Source: Rotaria socialis
Taxonomy: Eukaryota > Rotifera > Eurotatoria > Philodinida > Philodinidae
Assembly: GCA_905331475.1 (NCBI GenBank)
Contig: CAJNYU010004581.1
Coordinates: 336,405-400,404 of the forward strand
Direction: 5' to 3'
DNA length: 64,000 nt
The notes under the pieces are model-generated. The model was not told the DNA's origin. It saw only the letters and a program-made list of their open reading frames with translations, and did no database searches. The position numbers and the translations under genes were made by a program. How positions within the stretch are numbered: position 1 is the stretch's first letter; each line of letters begins with the position of its first letter. Positions 1-13,086 of this stretch are shown piece by piece.

Positions 1-783
1 AAGAAGAAAAAGAGATTGTTATCTTCCAACATTTAACTCAGTTCTTGAAGATTTCTCTTTTATAAAGGACGTGCAGTATGATTATGCTCGTTGTTTCGAG
101 GCCGAAAGTCAGATTTTACACAATGAAGGATGGATTTTATTAGCTTTCTAAGTAGCCAACCTCTGTTTTTGAATCATTAATACAAGGCGCGAGTTTTATA
201 TTCGCCCACACTACGATCCTCAAAAGATTAGCATAAAAGTGCTAAATCACTTCTGATAATTTCCTCATAAATCATGATGACTAAGATTTTTATCTTCAAA
301 TTTTCTTTAGTCTTACAATTCTATTAAGTGAGCACGAAGGTGCATGTAAGGTGAAAATATGTAGCCAAAGTGTAGTACAGAGACGGCTAATAACCGCACT
401 TACACTCAATAGGAGGTTCTTATTCTACGAGATGTTGATATAGAACTTTTGTTGGTTTAATTAAGTGGCTATTAAATCCTGAAAGACTTTATTGAGAGTG
501 CTAGATGAACTCAATAGGATCAAATCGTGATGATCTCGTGTAATTGAAAAACCTGCAAAAATTCTTTTATATTTATTTTTCCGAAATACTCGACAATTTG
601 CTTACAGTAACTGAGTATTAAAACAGTATCAAATTAACGTTATGATGCAAATCAAATTATATGCACTCCATTTGCGGTTCATATTAAAGGTCATTAAAAG
701 CGTCGGTTTTGTTAGTATACTTTATTTTAATTAAATTGGTAAAAACGAAAGGAATGTTTTATTTTTATTCCATCTGTCCATAG
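1..783. other. No recognisable gene
   Basis: AT-rich sequence with short, stop-broken frames on both strands. I see no domain, RNA gene or terminal repeat. It lies downstream of the 3' end of the large GTPase gene on the minus strand. Confidence 0.5.
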
Positions 784-3700
784 TTAACCATTGTCCTCAT
801 CAGATTCGTAATTCTTGTCGTTCCATTTTGGCTCAAAGTCCTTGGGTAATGCTTCAATATTAGATGGATATAACTTTTCATCATAAGATTCTTCATCAAC
901 CATTTTCCTACGAGCATAGTGCGAAACAAGAACATGTCGCACAATCATCCAAGCTCGACGCTGTTCAGTTGGTGGAATATTCTTACTACAAGCGTTCCCT
1001 GTGATAGCGAGTTCATTTAGATTATTATACCAATCGGGGTGGTATTGGCTATAATATTTTTGCAGTGGAGAGACATATTCATCGTCACCAATATGCATTC
1101 CAGATGTCATCCAATACTGGTAGCAAAGCTTGAGAACTGGTGTGTGCTTTTTGTAATATTTTCTTCCGAAAAATGCCTCTGCAATATGATGAGGAGTCCC
1201 ATGAACTACCATGAGCTGTGGTTTTGGTGGATTACAACTGCAACTAGCAGGTGCACATTCACACTGGTGCCATGGCTTCACTAGCTCTTCCTCATGGGGC
1301 TCTGGTCGGCTACACTTTGCACCACAGCCAGGACATCGACTTTGACAACCGAGTTGTCGTGATATTCTCATTCTACATCCATTGTAAGCATTCTTTTTCA
1401 CATCTCTTGTCAATGCCACCACACGATCAGGAATCTTATCGAAGCTGTCCAGAAGCGTTTTGAAGCCTTGTTTAAAATTCATAAGACTGTGAATTGGTAG
1501 CGATATGATTCCTTTGAATGTAAACATATTGCCAACATTGCTTCCTAATAAGCCCTTATCAAGTATACTTTTTTCGATCTCATCAGCAATTAAGCCGGCA
1601 TTATCAAGTTGGCTTTGTTGCGCAGTATCATTAACGATATTGAACACATCTATAATAAATTGTTCAGCATCCCGCATATACATGTAAATAACAGCTTCAA
1701 ATTTTGTATTTATCTCACGTAAACTTAGTTCACGAAAATAACGATTGATATCCAAAACATACTTTAAAATTTTTTCTCCGTTGCCTTGTTCAAAACTTTC
1801 TTGATAGGCTTGATTTTGAACGGCATCATGATTAATAAATTGACTCCTTCCAATCTCTTCAGTTATATCATGCAGGATTTTATCAAGTAATATACGACCA
1901 GTTTCGTTAAAAATTTCTTCGCTCATAATGGTAGCCATGTTTTTGCCTTGTTCAAATGAATCGTGCATGTGATCAATTTGAGTTTTCAGATTCTCTCGCC
2001 ATGTTGCCAAATCATTACGTGCCTTTTCTATATCTTTCTCGTGACGATGTTGTTCAGTTTTGATGATTTCTTCGATTAATTTTCTAAGAGCAATAACAGC
2101 AACATCCAACAGAAAATGATGTAGTACCAAGTGCTTTCGCTCATTTACGATTATCTCGTTATTATAGAAATTTTGAATGTAAGTCAGTGTATGTGAAATG
2201 ATACACGGATCTGAAGAACGTTGAGCTCGTATCATCTGAGTTATATCATCACACAGTTGAGGAAAGCATCCTTCGACAATCTTTAATAAACGATTTTTGT
2301 GTTTATTGTCGTAATGTTTCTCCTGAAACCAAGATTCTACTTGACAATATAATAACTCCCATATTCTTTCTTCGTTCTCTTTATTACCATTATTTCTGAC
2401 AAAATTTACAAAACGGCGAAAGAAAGAAATATTTGAAGGTTGTTTAGGTTGTGTGTAGCTTATAACACATTGATAGACTTCTTCCAACTCTTGCAAACGT
2501 TTTTGAAACTGATTAACGTCAAATGGGCGCAGTAAATTATAAACACTCTGTATGGTTGTGTTTGCAGCTTTTGCCCTTAAATCTGAATTGTAAAACTTGA
2601 TAACTCTCAACTTGATTTGATCTGGTGCCTCCGATTCTGATAGAATTCTCTGCGTACATCTTTCAAGCTCCTCTTGATAGACCTTATTTATTCGAACTTG
2701 TAATTGTTCCGTGTTCAAATTTATGTTTCTATCGAATTCTTCCTGGACAGCGCCGATAAGTCGATGTTGTGCATTCGAAACTCGTACATCATGAATTCTT
2801 TTATGTAAGCATTCTTCGAATTCCGCTCGTAACAACCCTTGCATATTTAAAATGGGTGGCTCAATCAACTTTGCCACCTTTTCTTTGATTTCTGGTGGAA
2901 AGCAGCTGCGTTGCGTTTTTGAATTATAATCATTAGATGCTTCTTCCATAATATTTCTATGAGTAGTCTGCATCGCTGCGTAGAACTGAGTAGAGAAATG
3001 AGTGATATCCAATTGTGAACAATTATTAGGCGTAATTTCTGATAATATTTTAGTGATATGCTGTCTACCTTGATTGTGTATAACTATGATACAGCTTTCT
3101 GTAATGCTCCGTGCAATTTCTCGTAGTTCATTCTTCATAGAAAGTTCATAAAGTGTTTTGCATGCTAGTAAATTAGGGCCTAGATTATCAATTGCATCCC
3201 AGTTGCTAACGATCTTCTGGTACAATTGTCGTATATCATGATAGATTTGACTACCAGTCTCAAATAAACTCATCGAAATTATCTTTCGTAGTTCATTAAT
3301 TTTCATAGGAAATGTACGGTTGCGCCAGGTTTGTTCGATCTCCAAAATAGAATTGTAATCACTAGAAAATGCATTTGGTAATAAAATAATATTCCGTTCA
3401 TTGATTTCGAATTCGTCGTCAATCGATGATTTCAGAAATTTACAATCATTGTATAAGTTTTCTTTAAACTTAGCAAGTTGTTTAATGAATATATCCATCG
3501 CATTAGTATCTGATTGATCACGCAAGATAAATAAGAGTTTTGGCTTTAGAGGAGATCGAATTTGTAGTTTTGCATAGAAACTCATGCCAACTAGATGCTC
3601 CAAATTAGCACTTAATTCACCTTTGTGATTAACAAGTACCATATGTGAAGTCAGCATTGCCATCGATACCATTTGATTATCAAATATTGAGCCTGACTCT

Positions 3701-6571
3701 TCAAGTGACAAAAGACCTTCTGTATCGAATATGACGATTGGATGAGACTGCCAACGTACGACACTGAGGTACATACCAATAGTACATCTACCTGCACTGA
3801 CGCGAAAGTTGCAACCAAACGTAGCATTCATAAGTGAGGATTTAGCTGAAGATTGTTCTCCAATAACTGTCAGTACGATAGGAGATTTGTTGAACGACTG
3901 ATGCATGTGATTGAGAGATAACTGTATCAATTTACTGTGACACCGTAGAGGGCGCCCACGCAGAATGTGAAACGAAAATCCTTTGTACATAAGGTCGACA
4001 AACGTTTTGGCTAGTAGTTCTGATAGATTGTTAGACACAAAAAGCTTAGGAAGGTGCTCATAGAGTGCAAAAATTTCATCGCAAAATAAACCGATTGTCA
4101 AATCAATATTTGATAATTGATTTTCAATTTTAATAATTCGATGTTCACGTGCTTTGTAATCCTCTTTTGCCAAGATAGTTTGATTGAGTATGTTTTCAAC
4201 TTCAGCTTCATTACCTTTGTTAACATGTAGTGCACATTGTTCTTCTAGATGCTTAATACGAGACATAACGATATAAGCACCCTCATTTTCTGCGTTTAAT
4301 TGACTAAACAACGGTTTTTCATACTGAGCTCGCCATAATTCTAGATATTTTTCTGCTATCAATAGTTCGATGTATGGATGTTTTACAAGCAGATCAATAA
4401 AGAACATGGTATATTGAGGGATTTGATCGATAGATTGATATTGCTTTCGAATTTCCTCTAGCTGAACATTCAGATCAGCAGATGACTGCTCCCAAAGTTG
4501 AGATAATTCTTTTTCACATTTAAGTTTGGCACTTTCCAAATAGGTAATAGGCGTAACAAGTTTTAGGTTATCCGTTTTATCGGACAATTTCTTAAATAGA
4601 GATTCAAGTGTTTGATGTATTTCAAACATATATAATGATGGTGGCGGAGCATTACCAGTCGATTTTATTTTTATGAAATGTGCTTGAATCATAAAAATTG
4701 ATTCAAAATTCGATGGGGCACGTAAGACTGCAAGTGTGGAGCGGAAAGTTTCCATGAGACTGTTTCGTAACAGTTTTAGTCGTCTTTTTTCATTAAATTT
4801 TGACTCTCTAATCGATTTACTTAATATAGGCGCTCTGATATAAAACGTATTCAACCAATTTTCTTTGGCAAAAGCTTGCTGAAATGTTTCACAGGACGAG
4901 TTAGACTTTACGTCATATTTTGAATCAAAAACTACAACGATCGTTGGTTTCATCCTGGTTTCAGTCGAATAATTCATTGTTTTGAGCAGAAAATCTCGAT
5001 TTTGTAAATCCGCTTCAGTTACAAAGAGAATCTGCATGGAAGAATATTGCTGAATCGCAGTAATTAAATCTTCATTTATTGTAGTCATTGTGCCATGAAT
5101 ATCAAACACAATGTATGAATCAGTTTTTGTGAATGAAGCAAACATAGCATCAATACAGCTTGATCTAAATTGTAGATTTCCATCTGTATTCAACATCTCG
5201 CTTCGAATATTTTCAAATAAATATGGCAGAATACTTGTTTTACCAAGTCCAATAGATGTCGGACTGCCGAAGTACAATATAATGCGATCACTGGAAAAGC
5301 AAAAAGTTTCGGCAAGTGTGTTGAAATTAATTTTAAATTCTAATCCATTCGTACCAAGTGTGTAATAAGCCAGTGGAATAGGTAAACCATTTTTACGAAT
5401 CATATTTCCTAGAAATCTTTGACTATCAGAAGATAAAGATTCTATGGTACAAATAATTAATATATATTTAGTAATTTGTTCGATAATATCTAGAAATGCA
5501 TCCATGGAACTATTCGTTCGGACTGCATTCAGACAGGAGGAGAGTGCATCCATAATATCAAATAGACTATGATAACGCTTCAAACTGTCAAGAATGTAAG
5601 ATTTTAAAGAGCAAGAATGAGTAATATTGTGAAAAATAATTTCGCTAGTAATTGCTTCATTAATAATAATATTCAAATCAGAATCGAATCCATCTGATTC
5701 TGGTTTTATGCACATATAGCCAAATATTTTCTTGAAAATATCCAAAGCTCCGGCATTCAATGCATTCTGAATAACTTGGATATGTGTACTAGTCCATGGG
5801 TGGAGTAGTTCAGCGATATCAAGTCGAGTAACTTTGTGCTCGTGAAGTTCCCATTTACATTGAGCTTTTATGCCAGTACGAACTAGTCAAAATAGAATAA
5901 TATTTTCTATGTTTCAAGTACTTCAATATCTATTACCTGATGAATACATCTCGTTGTCCATAAGTTCAGAAAAAGAACTAGACGCGCTCAGATCAACCTA
6001 ATTAATCACACAAGAAGACTATAATACATGACTCGATTTGCCCCTACTTTCTGCAGGTATGTTTTAGAATTTTCAGGCAGATTGATCAGTGTCGATTGAG
6101 AAGTAATCAGTTTATTTTCTCTACTTATAAAGAAAGATATCAATTAAAAATTTTTTTGCTGATGCTAACCGTAGCTTTTTTCGTTCTTTGTTAAATAATA
6201 GTCGATCCTTGATGTTAGGTATAAGTTCTTTGATAGTTGTTTCATCGAAATCTTCGTCCATCAACACACCACCATCTATGGTGTTCTCTGATAAAACCGA
6301 TACCGCCTCAATGATTATTAGTGTAAAACTTTTCGCAACAGAATACTACCTTCAAACGCGGAAGCATACTGTTTCAGACCACACGAGCTTAACCATGTGG
6401 CAACATCCGACATTGACCAATTCACTGGATTGTGATTCACTAAATCTTAATCAAAATATAATTTACTAGAAATAAGGTATACTTTGAAAAATTGGATGTA
6501 CCACTTATAGAAGAATTTTGTGTGATTGGCTTATCGTTCAGCGACGGTGTTACATTCATAAATTCATCCAT
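784..6571 (-). CDS. SAM-domain VLIG/URGCP-like very large GTPase
   Basis: Five-exon model: 6502-6571, 6350-6439, 6170-6287, 5937-5986 and 784-5882. Lengths sum to 5427 nt (1808 aa), in frame throughout. Exons 1-3 encode a SAM domain (about residues 29-92, from NWSMSDVATWL to IPNIKDRL), a protein-interaction module. The large last exon has a first P-loop-like site (GLGKTS, about 315-324) followed by a DIHG box. A VLIG-type G domain follows, with P-loop GEQSSAKSS near 784 and DTEGL near 830. After a long helical region come a Cys/His cluster (CPGCGAKC, WHQCEC) and a YYSQYHPDW tail like that of vertebrate VLIGs. In those families the proteins are interferon-linked giant GTPases or URGCP; an immune role here is inference. 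The second P-loop has Ala where Gly is usual (GxxxxAKS). ATG at 6571 was chosen because it opens the SAM exon; the big exon itself has no ATG near its start. Confidence 0.82.
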
Positions 6572-7682
6572 GATAAAATGATATTTCGCTACAATCTTTT
6601 TTTTTTATCTAAGATAGACAATGTGGACACAAATCTGTCGATTTCTTGATAATAATTATTCTGTGGCATAGTTTTCTGACAAACGTTTTATGAGCATTCT
6701 TTTTTAGATTTTTCTTCGCTCAACCAGTTTTATAAAACTTTTTCTGTCACTTTAAAATTATGTAAAAATGATTTTAAAATGTTGAAAAGAAATTTACAAA
6801 ACTAAAACAATCAATAAATAATACAAGATAAGTGCGATAAGTGTTCTAAAGCTGCCCAATCAGACATAAATTTTCGAGTACTCAACAAAAAGAAGCATAT
6901 CGTAAAATTAGTGCAGAGTGCCCTGGTAGAAATAGAGTCCTGCGGGAACGACTTTTCCCCGTATTTTCCCGTAAAGACTTTTGCACGCGAGCATGGGAAA
7001 AGGGAACAGCATTATAAATTATCATTCCCGAAAGTTTTTCTATCAGATCTATATGAATTGAAATGCATACATATCTACATTGTGGACATATTATATAATC
7101 AAGACCTTCATCTTTATAATAAACTTTTGAACAGTCTGTCCAAACTTCACTTTTAGCATTTGCTGGTTTTGCAAACGAGATTGATGGATCATTGAGTAGC
7201 TACCTAGTTCGACTTCGAATATAAATGCAAGAAAAACCACTTTCATGTTTTCCCACAACCCCGGCCGAAGATTTCCTTTTTATAAATTATGTCAAGAATC
7301 AAGGGGAAAATCGCTTTTTAAGAAATCTTCGGCTGATCCTATCTCCTAGCTACAAAATACTACGGACCTAAAATTATTTTTCACATACGTCTCAGCAACA
7401 CATTCCTTCGATGCTACTCGCAGCTTGCTGTGGGAGAGCTTTCGCACTGAAACTTTTACGGAAATCGATTTAGGCACTACATATTGAAGATTTCAGATAA
7501 CTGCATTTCCTTCCCGGTTTTCTTCTCTCCAATATCTAAATATGCATCAAACGCTTTTAAAACGACTCATGAAAAATCCTTGAAGACGAAATTTGCAGCA
7601 CCTAGTTTTAAACGAGAACGCTGAGAATTTGAGACACTGTCTTCGAAAAACGGAAACACGTGAGATTACTCCAAGTGTGACC
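6572..7682. other. Intergenic, nothing assigned
   Basis: This is the upstream flank of the SAM-GTPase gene. The short ORFs lack coding character or recognisable motifs. The 10-mer TATAAATTAT occurs twice (near 7011 and 7281) without a clear element boundary. Confidence 0.45.
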
Positions 7683-7773
7683 AGTAGTGTCACATATCCA
7701 GGACTTTGGAGATGCTACCACATCTCCCGTGGGAGATGCCGCATTTCGCGCGAAAGATGCGCCCAAATCGACT

Positions 7774-7880
7774 GATCCGACATCGGATCCTCAGTGCCGG
7801 AATCCTATGAACTTCCGATGACATACAACGGTTTTTCCTTGGAGTTCATAGGAATCCGACACTGAGGATCCGACATCGAT
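7774..7880. repeat. Long hairpin inside the GC-rich island
   Basis: The left arm, beginning GATCCGACATC, runs through CTCAGTGCCGGAATCC to CTATGAAC. It is the near-exact reverse complement of the right arm, which runs from GTTCATAGGAATCC through ACACTGAGGATCC. Arms are about 37 bp and the loop about 30 bp. Confidence 0.7.
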
Positions 7881-8167
7881 TCCTCGACCCGGAATCCAAC
7901 GATAATTCTGTAAGATCTGACAGGATCCGATAAAATCCTATTGGATTCCAGTCGGATCGGATGGGTTACGATAGGTGCCTACTGTCGGATTGCCCGACCT
8001 GGGTGGGTGTGAGTGTGTGGGATGCGCATCTCTAAAGGAGATGTTACATCTCCAGTGGTGAATGACCGCATCTCCCGATTGTGGATATCACGTTTCCAGC
8101 GGGAGACGCGGCATCTCCTGTGGGAGATGTGGTAGCATTTCCAAAATCTTGGATATGTGACACCACT

Positions 8168-8340
8168 CAGTGTGGCTGGTAGGAAAGGCGGACAACGTGG
8201 GTACATACAAACCCAACATACCAAGTGTGGGTGCCACGAAAGGTGGTCATACGAGTCTACACACAAACACAACACAGCAAGTGTGGGTGCCAGAAAAGGC
8301 ATACAAGTGTGGCACACAAACTAACCCACACCGGAATTGT
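8168..8340. repeat. Degenerate tandem repeat, unit about 56 bp
   Basis: Three diverged copies share a G-rich start (GTGTGGGTGCCA or GTGTGGCTGGTAGG), an AAAGG core and an ACAAACCCAACA-like end. Copies begin near 8170, 8225 and 8279. It is non-coding. Confidence 0.55.
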
Positions 8341-9570
8341 TTAACATATAAAAAGGAAATCTAAATCTATTCCTAAATTGTAAATGGGCTGCCAATTTGA
8401 AGATCTTTATCTTTGGCTTTGGGATGGTTTTTAAATGGGCTTGATTTTTTTGCATTTATTTTCGAATTGTGAATAGTTATTCAGATGTCGATTTATATTC
8501 GAAGTCGTACTAGGCATCTCACGAAGCACTTACCTGTTTGTAGTTTTATTAGTTTTCGTAGATTTGCAATTATGGACCAAATATTCGCTGTACTTTGAGG
8601 GAGCAGTTAAGGTTCTACTCAAGTCACTGCTTCTTTATGATGAATCTAATTTATGTGAGACTGAATAGAAAAGCTAACAAAAAATACTAGGATAATGTTG
8701 GCGATATTCTTATTTGTCATATTCAAAGGAAACTCTCAGACTGTTAGAATATCTTTCAAATAGTTTGCTCGATTATTATTTCTTATAAGAAAATCTGACT
8801 AGTATACTTACTCTGGCTACATCTGCATGGGTATTTTATTTATAACAAGTGGGTATTTTTTCTTTTATTGACTCAAGGTAGCTAGCATATTTTTTCTCCA
8901 CGAGAACAGAATGCAGATGACTGACGTCAATCGCTTCAAGTTTCAATAAGAATATAGAATGTATATATGGTTTCTACTTTTTGTTAAAGAAGACAGAAAA
9001 AAACATCCAGTTTGAAAGACGAATTGACAAACTTCAGTTTTATAACAATAAATCAAAATATAATTTCAAGAGGGATATCTCTGTCAGAAGTCTTTAGACA
9101 ATATATAGCTACACTCTATCAATATTTCATTTTTTTTAAAATATGTTCATTGATAAAAGAATTATTTAAGTACAGTCATTCTCTGTATGTAGATATAATT
9201 ATTTACTATATAATCAAATCATATTTCAGTATCAAATAGTTAAAAGATATTAATAAACATCGATGAACACGATCGTATCTGAAGATTTCACGAAGTCTTT
9301 TTCTTCTTTTATCCATGAATGAATCGAATAAAAAAAGCGCTATGCTGACCATCACAATGTGTTTACTGGCAAACAACCACCAAAAAAGATACTTCTAAAC
9401 ACTCGACGCCTTATTGTGACATAGGTGATAGTGAATGAGTGTGCTTGAGCAATAAATAATGTAATTGTGGTAGATATTACATTTATCTGAAAAACTTATT
9501 GATCAATAAGACCGAAATCAAATAATAATAACAATATAATCTCAAAGTGATGCCAGTCTTCTTTGTCTCT
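8341..9570. other. Intergenic, nothing assigned
   Basis: AT-rich stretch between the GC-rich island and the hAT-type MITE. It holds only short frames without recognisable domains. Confidence 0.45.
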
Positions 9571-10153
9571 ATCCGCACCAGGGTGGCCAGATCTTCTGAA
9601 AAATAGGGGAAAATTCTGAATTTTGAACATGTTTCTGATTTTTTCTGAATTTGGAATATATTGAGATCGCTGCTTTGTCACTGAAATTAGGTACGATTAT
9701 AACCCATTACTATAATAAATCAATACTGTTTCATCGATTTTCTCTATTAATCATCTTTATATTCCTCGTTCGACTTCCAAAAGATACGAAATATGAATAA
9801 CAATACCGAGATGATGGGATTTAACATTTTTTTTCTCGTTGAAATTCTTAATCTACGCATAATGTATTTGATTTAGTTTTGCTCGTTTTTGTGAACGAGT
9901 TTTAAATTTAAAACGAAGCTCAACATTAAGTATCTTTTATTGATGTCTTTGTATTAGCTAAGCGATATATTCATTATATTGCCTTTCGTTTTATTGAAAT
10001 ATCTTTGAAATAAAATTCCAGTCAATGAACAGAAACGCAGCAGAACTTTGGATGCCAGTATTTTAGCGAAAGATGTACGAATTTGCCAAAAACTGCCATT
10101 TTCAGATTAATTTCTGATTTTTCAATTTTTGATTTGGCCACCCTGATCCGCAC
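9571..10153. mobile_element. Non-autonomous hAT-like MITE with 8-bp TSD
   Basis: The 567-bp element occupies 9579-10145. Its ends are perfect 11-bp inverted repeats, CAGGGTGGCCA, followed by partly matching ATC-rich sequence. It is flanked by identical 8-bp direct repeats ATCCGCAC at 9571-9578 and 10146-10153. A CAGGG-type terminus plus an 8-bp duplication is characteristic of hAT transposons. No transposase frame is present, so it would need a source in trans. Confidence 0.88.
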
Positions 10154-10467
10154 TCATATCTCTCTGTTTTATCCTTCTAATATTTGTTATAAATTAGATT
10201 AATCCATTATAATAGAGTTAAAAGAGAAAAAATGATCATCAAATCTTATATATTAGTGATCAATGTTTAAAGTGTGATTAAAGAACAAAAAAAAAGTGCA
10301 TGAATAGAACACGGTCTCTTATTCTCATTACCCTAAATCATTGTAGATATAACAAAAATAGAGAAGAATAAATAAACAAGCATAGATTAACCCACGGTGT
10401 AACAACAAAACAAAACAAAACAAAAAACAATAACGATTATAGTTAAAATGAAATAAAAGCACAAAAA

Positions 10468-13086
10468 TCAATTTATGCCTTCAGAATTATCAATAGTCAT
10501 GGCAGTTGCTCCCTCAGTAACAGTTTCAACAGTAACTGGTTGTGATGAATCTTTCGAATTAGTATTCTGAAAGTAGAATAAAAACAAATATTAATAAAGA
10601 TCGCATATCATCAAATGGTCAGGTTTCAGTTCGTCTTACTTTTTTTTCTTTACTAGTTTTTTTCTTTGCTTCTTTCGCTTCTTTAGCCAATTGTTGTTCT
10701 AATTTTCGACGCTCTTTTTCTTCTTGTTTGCTTTTTTCAACAAGCAATGCTTGTTCACGTTCGCGTCTTAGCACTTCAGGATCGCAAAACTTGATTGTCG
10801 CTTTATTCGTGCCAGCTATTGAATAGAGGAAAACAATAGAAATATAATTTTGAAAGAAAATTTCATTTCATACTTCTATCCTCGAGTCGCACGCCTAATT
10901 CCGGTAAAACTTCGTTCCTTACATGATCACATAATGCCAGAATTTCTTTGTTTTTAACTTCAATGGCTTGTGTACGCACAGCATCTCGAAATAGTGCAAA
11001 TTGTTCTACATATGGCATAGCAATATCTTCGACATTAACAGCGGATGCTTGTTGTTCAGTTGATCGAGTAAATCCGATGTCGTCGGTTGATGGTACAGAA
11101 GAATTCAAACCAAAAATATCAATTAAACCTGTTATATAAGCAGCAATATTGCGTAACAGGAGGCGATTAACAGTTGCATTTGTGCGGTTCATATAAATAT
11201 TTGTTGTTGTTATTAATTGACGTATATTTTCCATTACAGTTGGTGTATCGATGGAATCACATAAAGCCAAATGTACTTGTTTTTTAATTGCCGAAAAACG
11301 TTCATTTAATTGTAAATCATATTCATCATATTTGGTATAAGCGCTCGAATGATTTAATTGTTTCATTGAACGTAGGTGTGTTTTGATATTCAAGAAAAAT
11401 TCACTAAGTAATTTTTCATAACTTAAAGTTTTTTCCATGCCAGAATCACTGTAGTCTAATGTTGATGACCACGAATGTAATAGAAATAATAAACGTATTT
11501 GTCTTGATGTATATTTTTCGAGTGCTTGTTGAATGGTAACGAAATTCTTTAATGATTTCGACATTTTACATCCGGATATTGTTAAATGACCACTATGTAG
11601 AAAATAATTTACCCATGAATCACTATCATAGAAAGCTTCAGATTGAGCAATTTCATTGTCATGATGAGGAAATTTCAAGTCGATACCACCTGTATGAATA
11701 TCAAATTGTGCACCTAAAAGATAAAAACAAGTACGAGTCTATACTATTTTTTTTTCTCATAAAAAAATCTCTTACCTAAGGTAGTACTAGCCATAACACT
11801 ACATTCAATGTGCCATCCTGGTCGACCAAATCCCCATGGTGATTGCCAAACTGGTTCACCTATTTTACTTTTTTTCCATAAAACGAAATCGCATTCATTC
11901 TTCTTTTCTTTGCTCGTATTTGAAGCTGTTGTTAATGCTCCTTCTCCTTCAGTTAATGCATCAATATCTCCCATGCGGTCAGGTTCTAATTTTGCATATG
12001 CATGTTGTTTATGAAATTTAATTGTATCAAAATAAACCGATGAATTCGATTCATACGCATAACCGTTTTCAATTATCTTCTGAATAAATGTTATTATCTC
12101 AGGTACATATTCACTTACACGTGTTAAAATATCTGGAGGTAAAATATTTAAGCGTGACATATCCGAATGAAATTCTGATTCATAATGACGAGCTAATTCA
12201 AGAAAAACTTCATTGTCCAATGGATTTGTTGAATGAGAATAGCTAAAATCCAAATATGATGAAAGTATATCATGGCAATCAGCATACAATATCTATTTAG
12301 AACAACAATGAAAAGTTCGATTTAATTAAAGCTTTTGCACTTTATTTACTTTTCTTTTAGCTTCTACATCAGTTACAGCAGCAATATTTTGAAGTGAATT
12401 CTCTACGGTAGATATTTGTTTATCATACATAGCTTGTTTGTCTTTGTCTGTTTCACGTGACCGTACATCTTTGACATGCTAATAAAAGAATAGAAATTAG
12501 GATAGATTCATTTCATTTGAAAATTCTATATTCTACTTTAAGTGCGAGCTGACAATCTTCGAGTACTTTTTCAATTGGAATTGTACTATCATCTTTATAT
12601 TTCTTAATAAGATATCTTTCACGAGCTCGTTTAATGATCTTTAAATATAAAAATGAGCATATGGTTTTTTAAACACTAGAAAATTTACTTTATCGTCAAT
12701 ATCAGTTATGTTCATACAATACAAAATATCATAACCAAAATAATCAGCCATAACACGTCGAAGTATATCAAATGAAATGTACGATCTGAAAATAGAAAAG
12801 GTAGATAAAATAAATAAATCAATCTCATTCGATTACCGAGCATGACCCATGTGAGATGTGTCATATACAGTTGGTCCACAACTATACCATCGTATTTCAT
12901 TACCATTTATCGGTACGAAAAGTTCCTAAAAAGAAAACAAAAAAAATTTACTAAAATAGTACACATTATGATTACCTTCTTTTTGGTAAAGCTGTTATAA
13001 AGATGAAGTTGTGTTTCTGCTGCTGCTGCTTCAGGACGTTTCCATGATGAAGATGATGATGATTTTTGTTGATGTGTTGAGCACAT
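10468..13086 (-). CDS. CARS1: Cysteine--tRNA ligase, cytosolic type
   Basis: Nine exons: 12976-13086, 12837-12925, 12689-12785, 12537-12638, 12350-12478, 11776-12292, 10874-11713, 10640-10815 and 10468-10566. They sum to 2160 nt (719 aa) with no frame break. The enzyme charges tRNA-Cys with cysteine. The class I nucleotide-binding signatures are intact: an HMGH version of HIGH after CGPTVYDTS, and KMSKS in [11 protein letters not shown]. Zinc-site motifs ([21 protein letters not shown]) are also present. The C-terminus is a Lys/Glu-rich helical extension ending soon after the ATAMTID segment. Length is close to the animal enzyme without an N-terminal GST-like domain. The initiator ATG precedes a Ser-rich leader; no mitochondrial presequence is obvious. 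Confidence 0.95.

Larger units (their letters stand above)
7683..8340. repeat. GC-rich island bounded by 66-bp inverted repeats
   Basis: Arms at 7683-7748 and 8102-8167 are imperfect reverse complements; both contain GTGTCACATATCCA and GCTACCACATCTCCC. They enclose a separate near-perfect hairpin (7774-7880) and are followed by tandem repeats (8168-8340). The base composition is much richer in G and C than the surroundings. The structure suggests a non-autonomous foldback or MITE-type element. No target duplication could be fixed, so the exact ends are uncertain. Confidence 0.65.

Noticed and set aside
6188..6469. Plus-strand ORF of 93 codons
   Set aside because: It is the antisense shadow of SAM-domain exons 2 and 3 of the minus-strand GTPase gene.
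7979..8317. Minus-strand ORF of 112 codons with His/Pro/Cys-rich product
   Set aside because: It lies wholly in the palindromic and tandem repeat island; the composition comes from the repeats and there is no domain.
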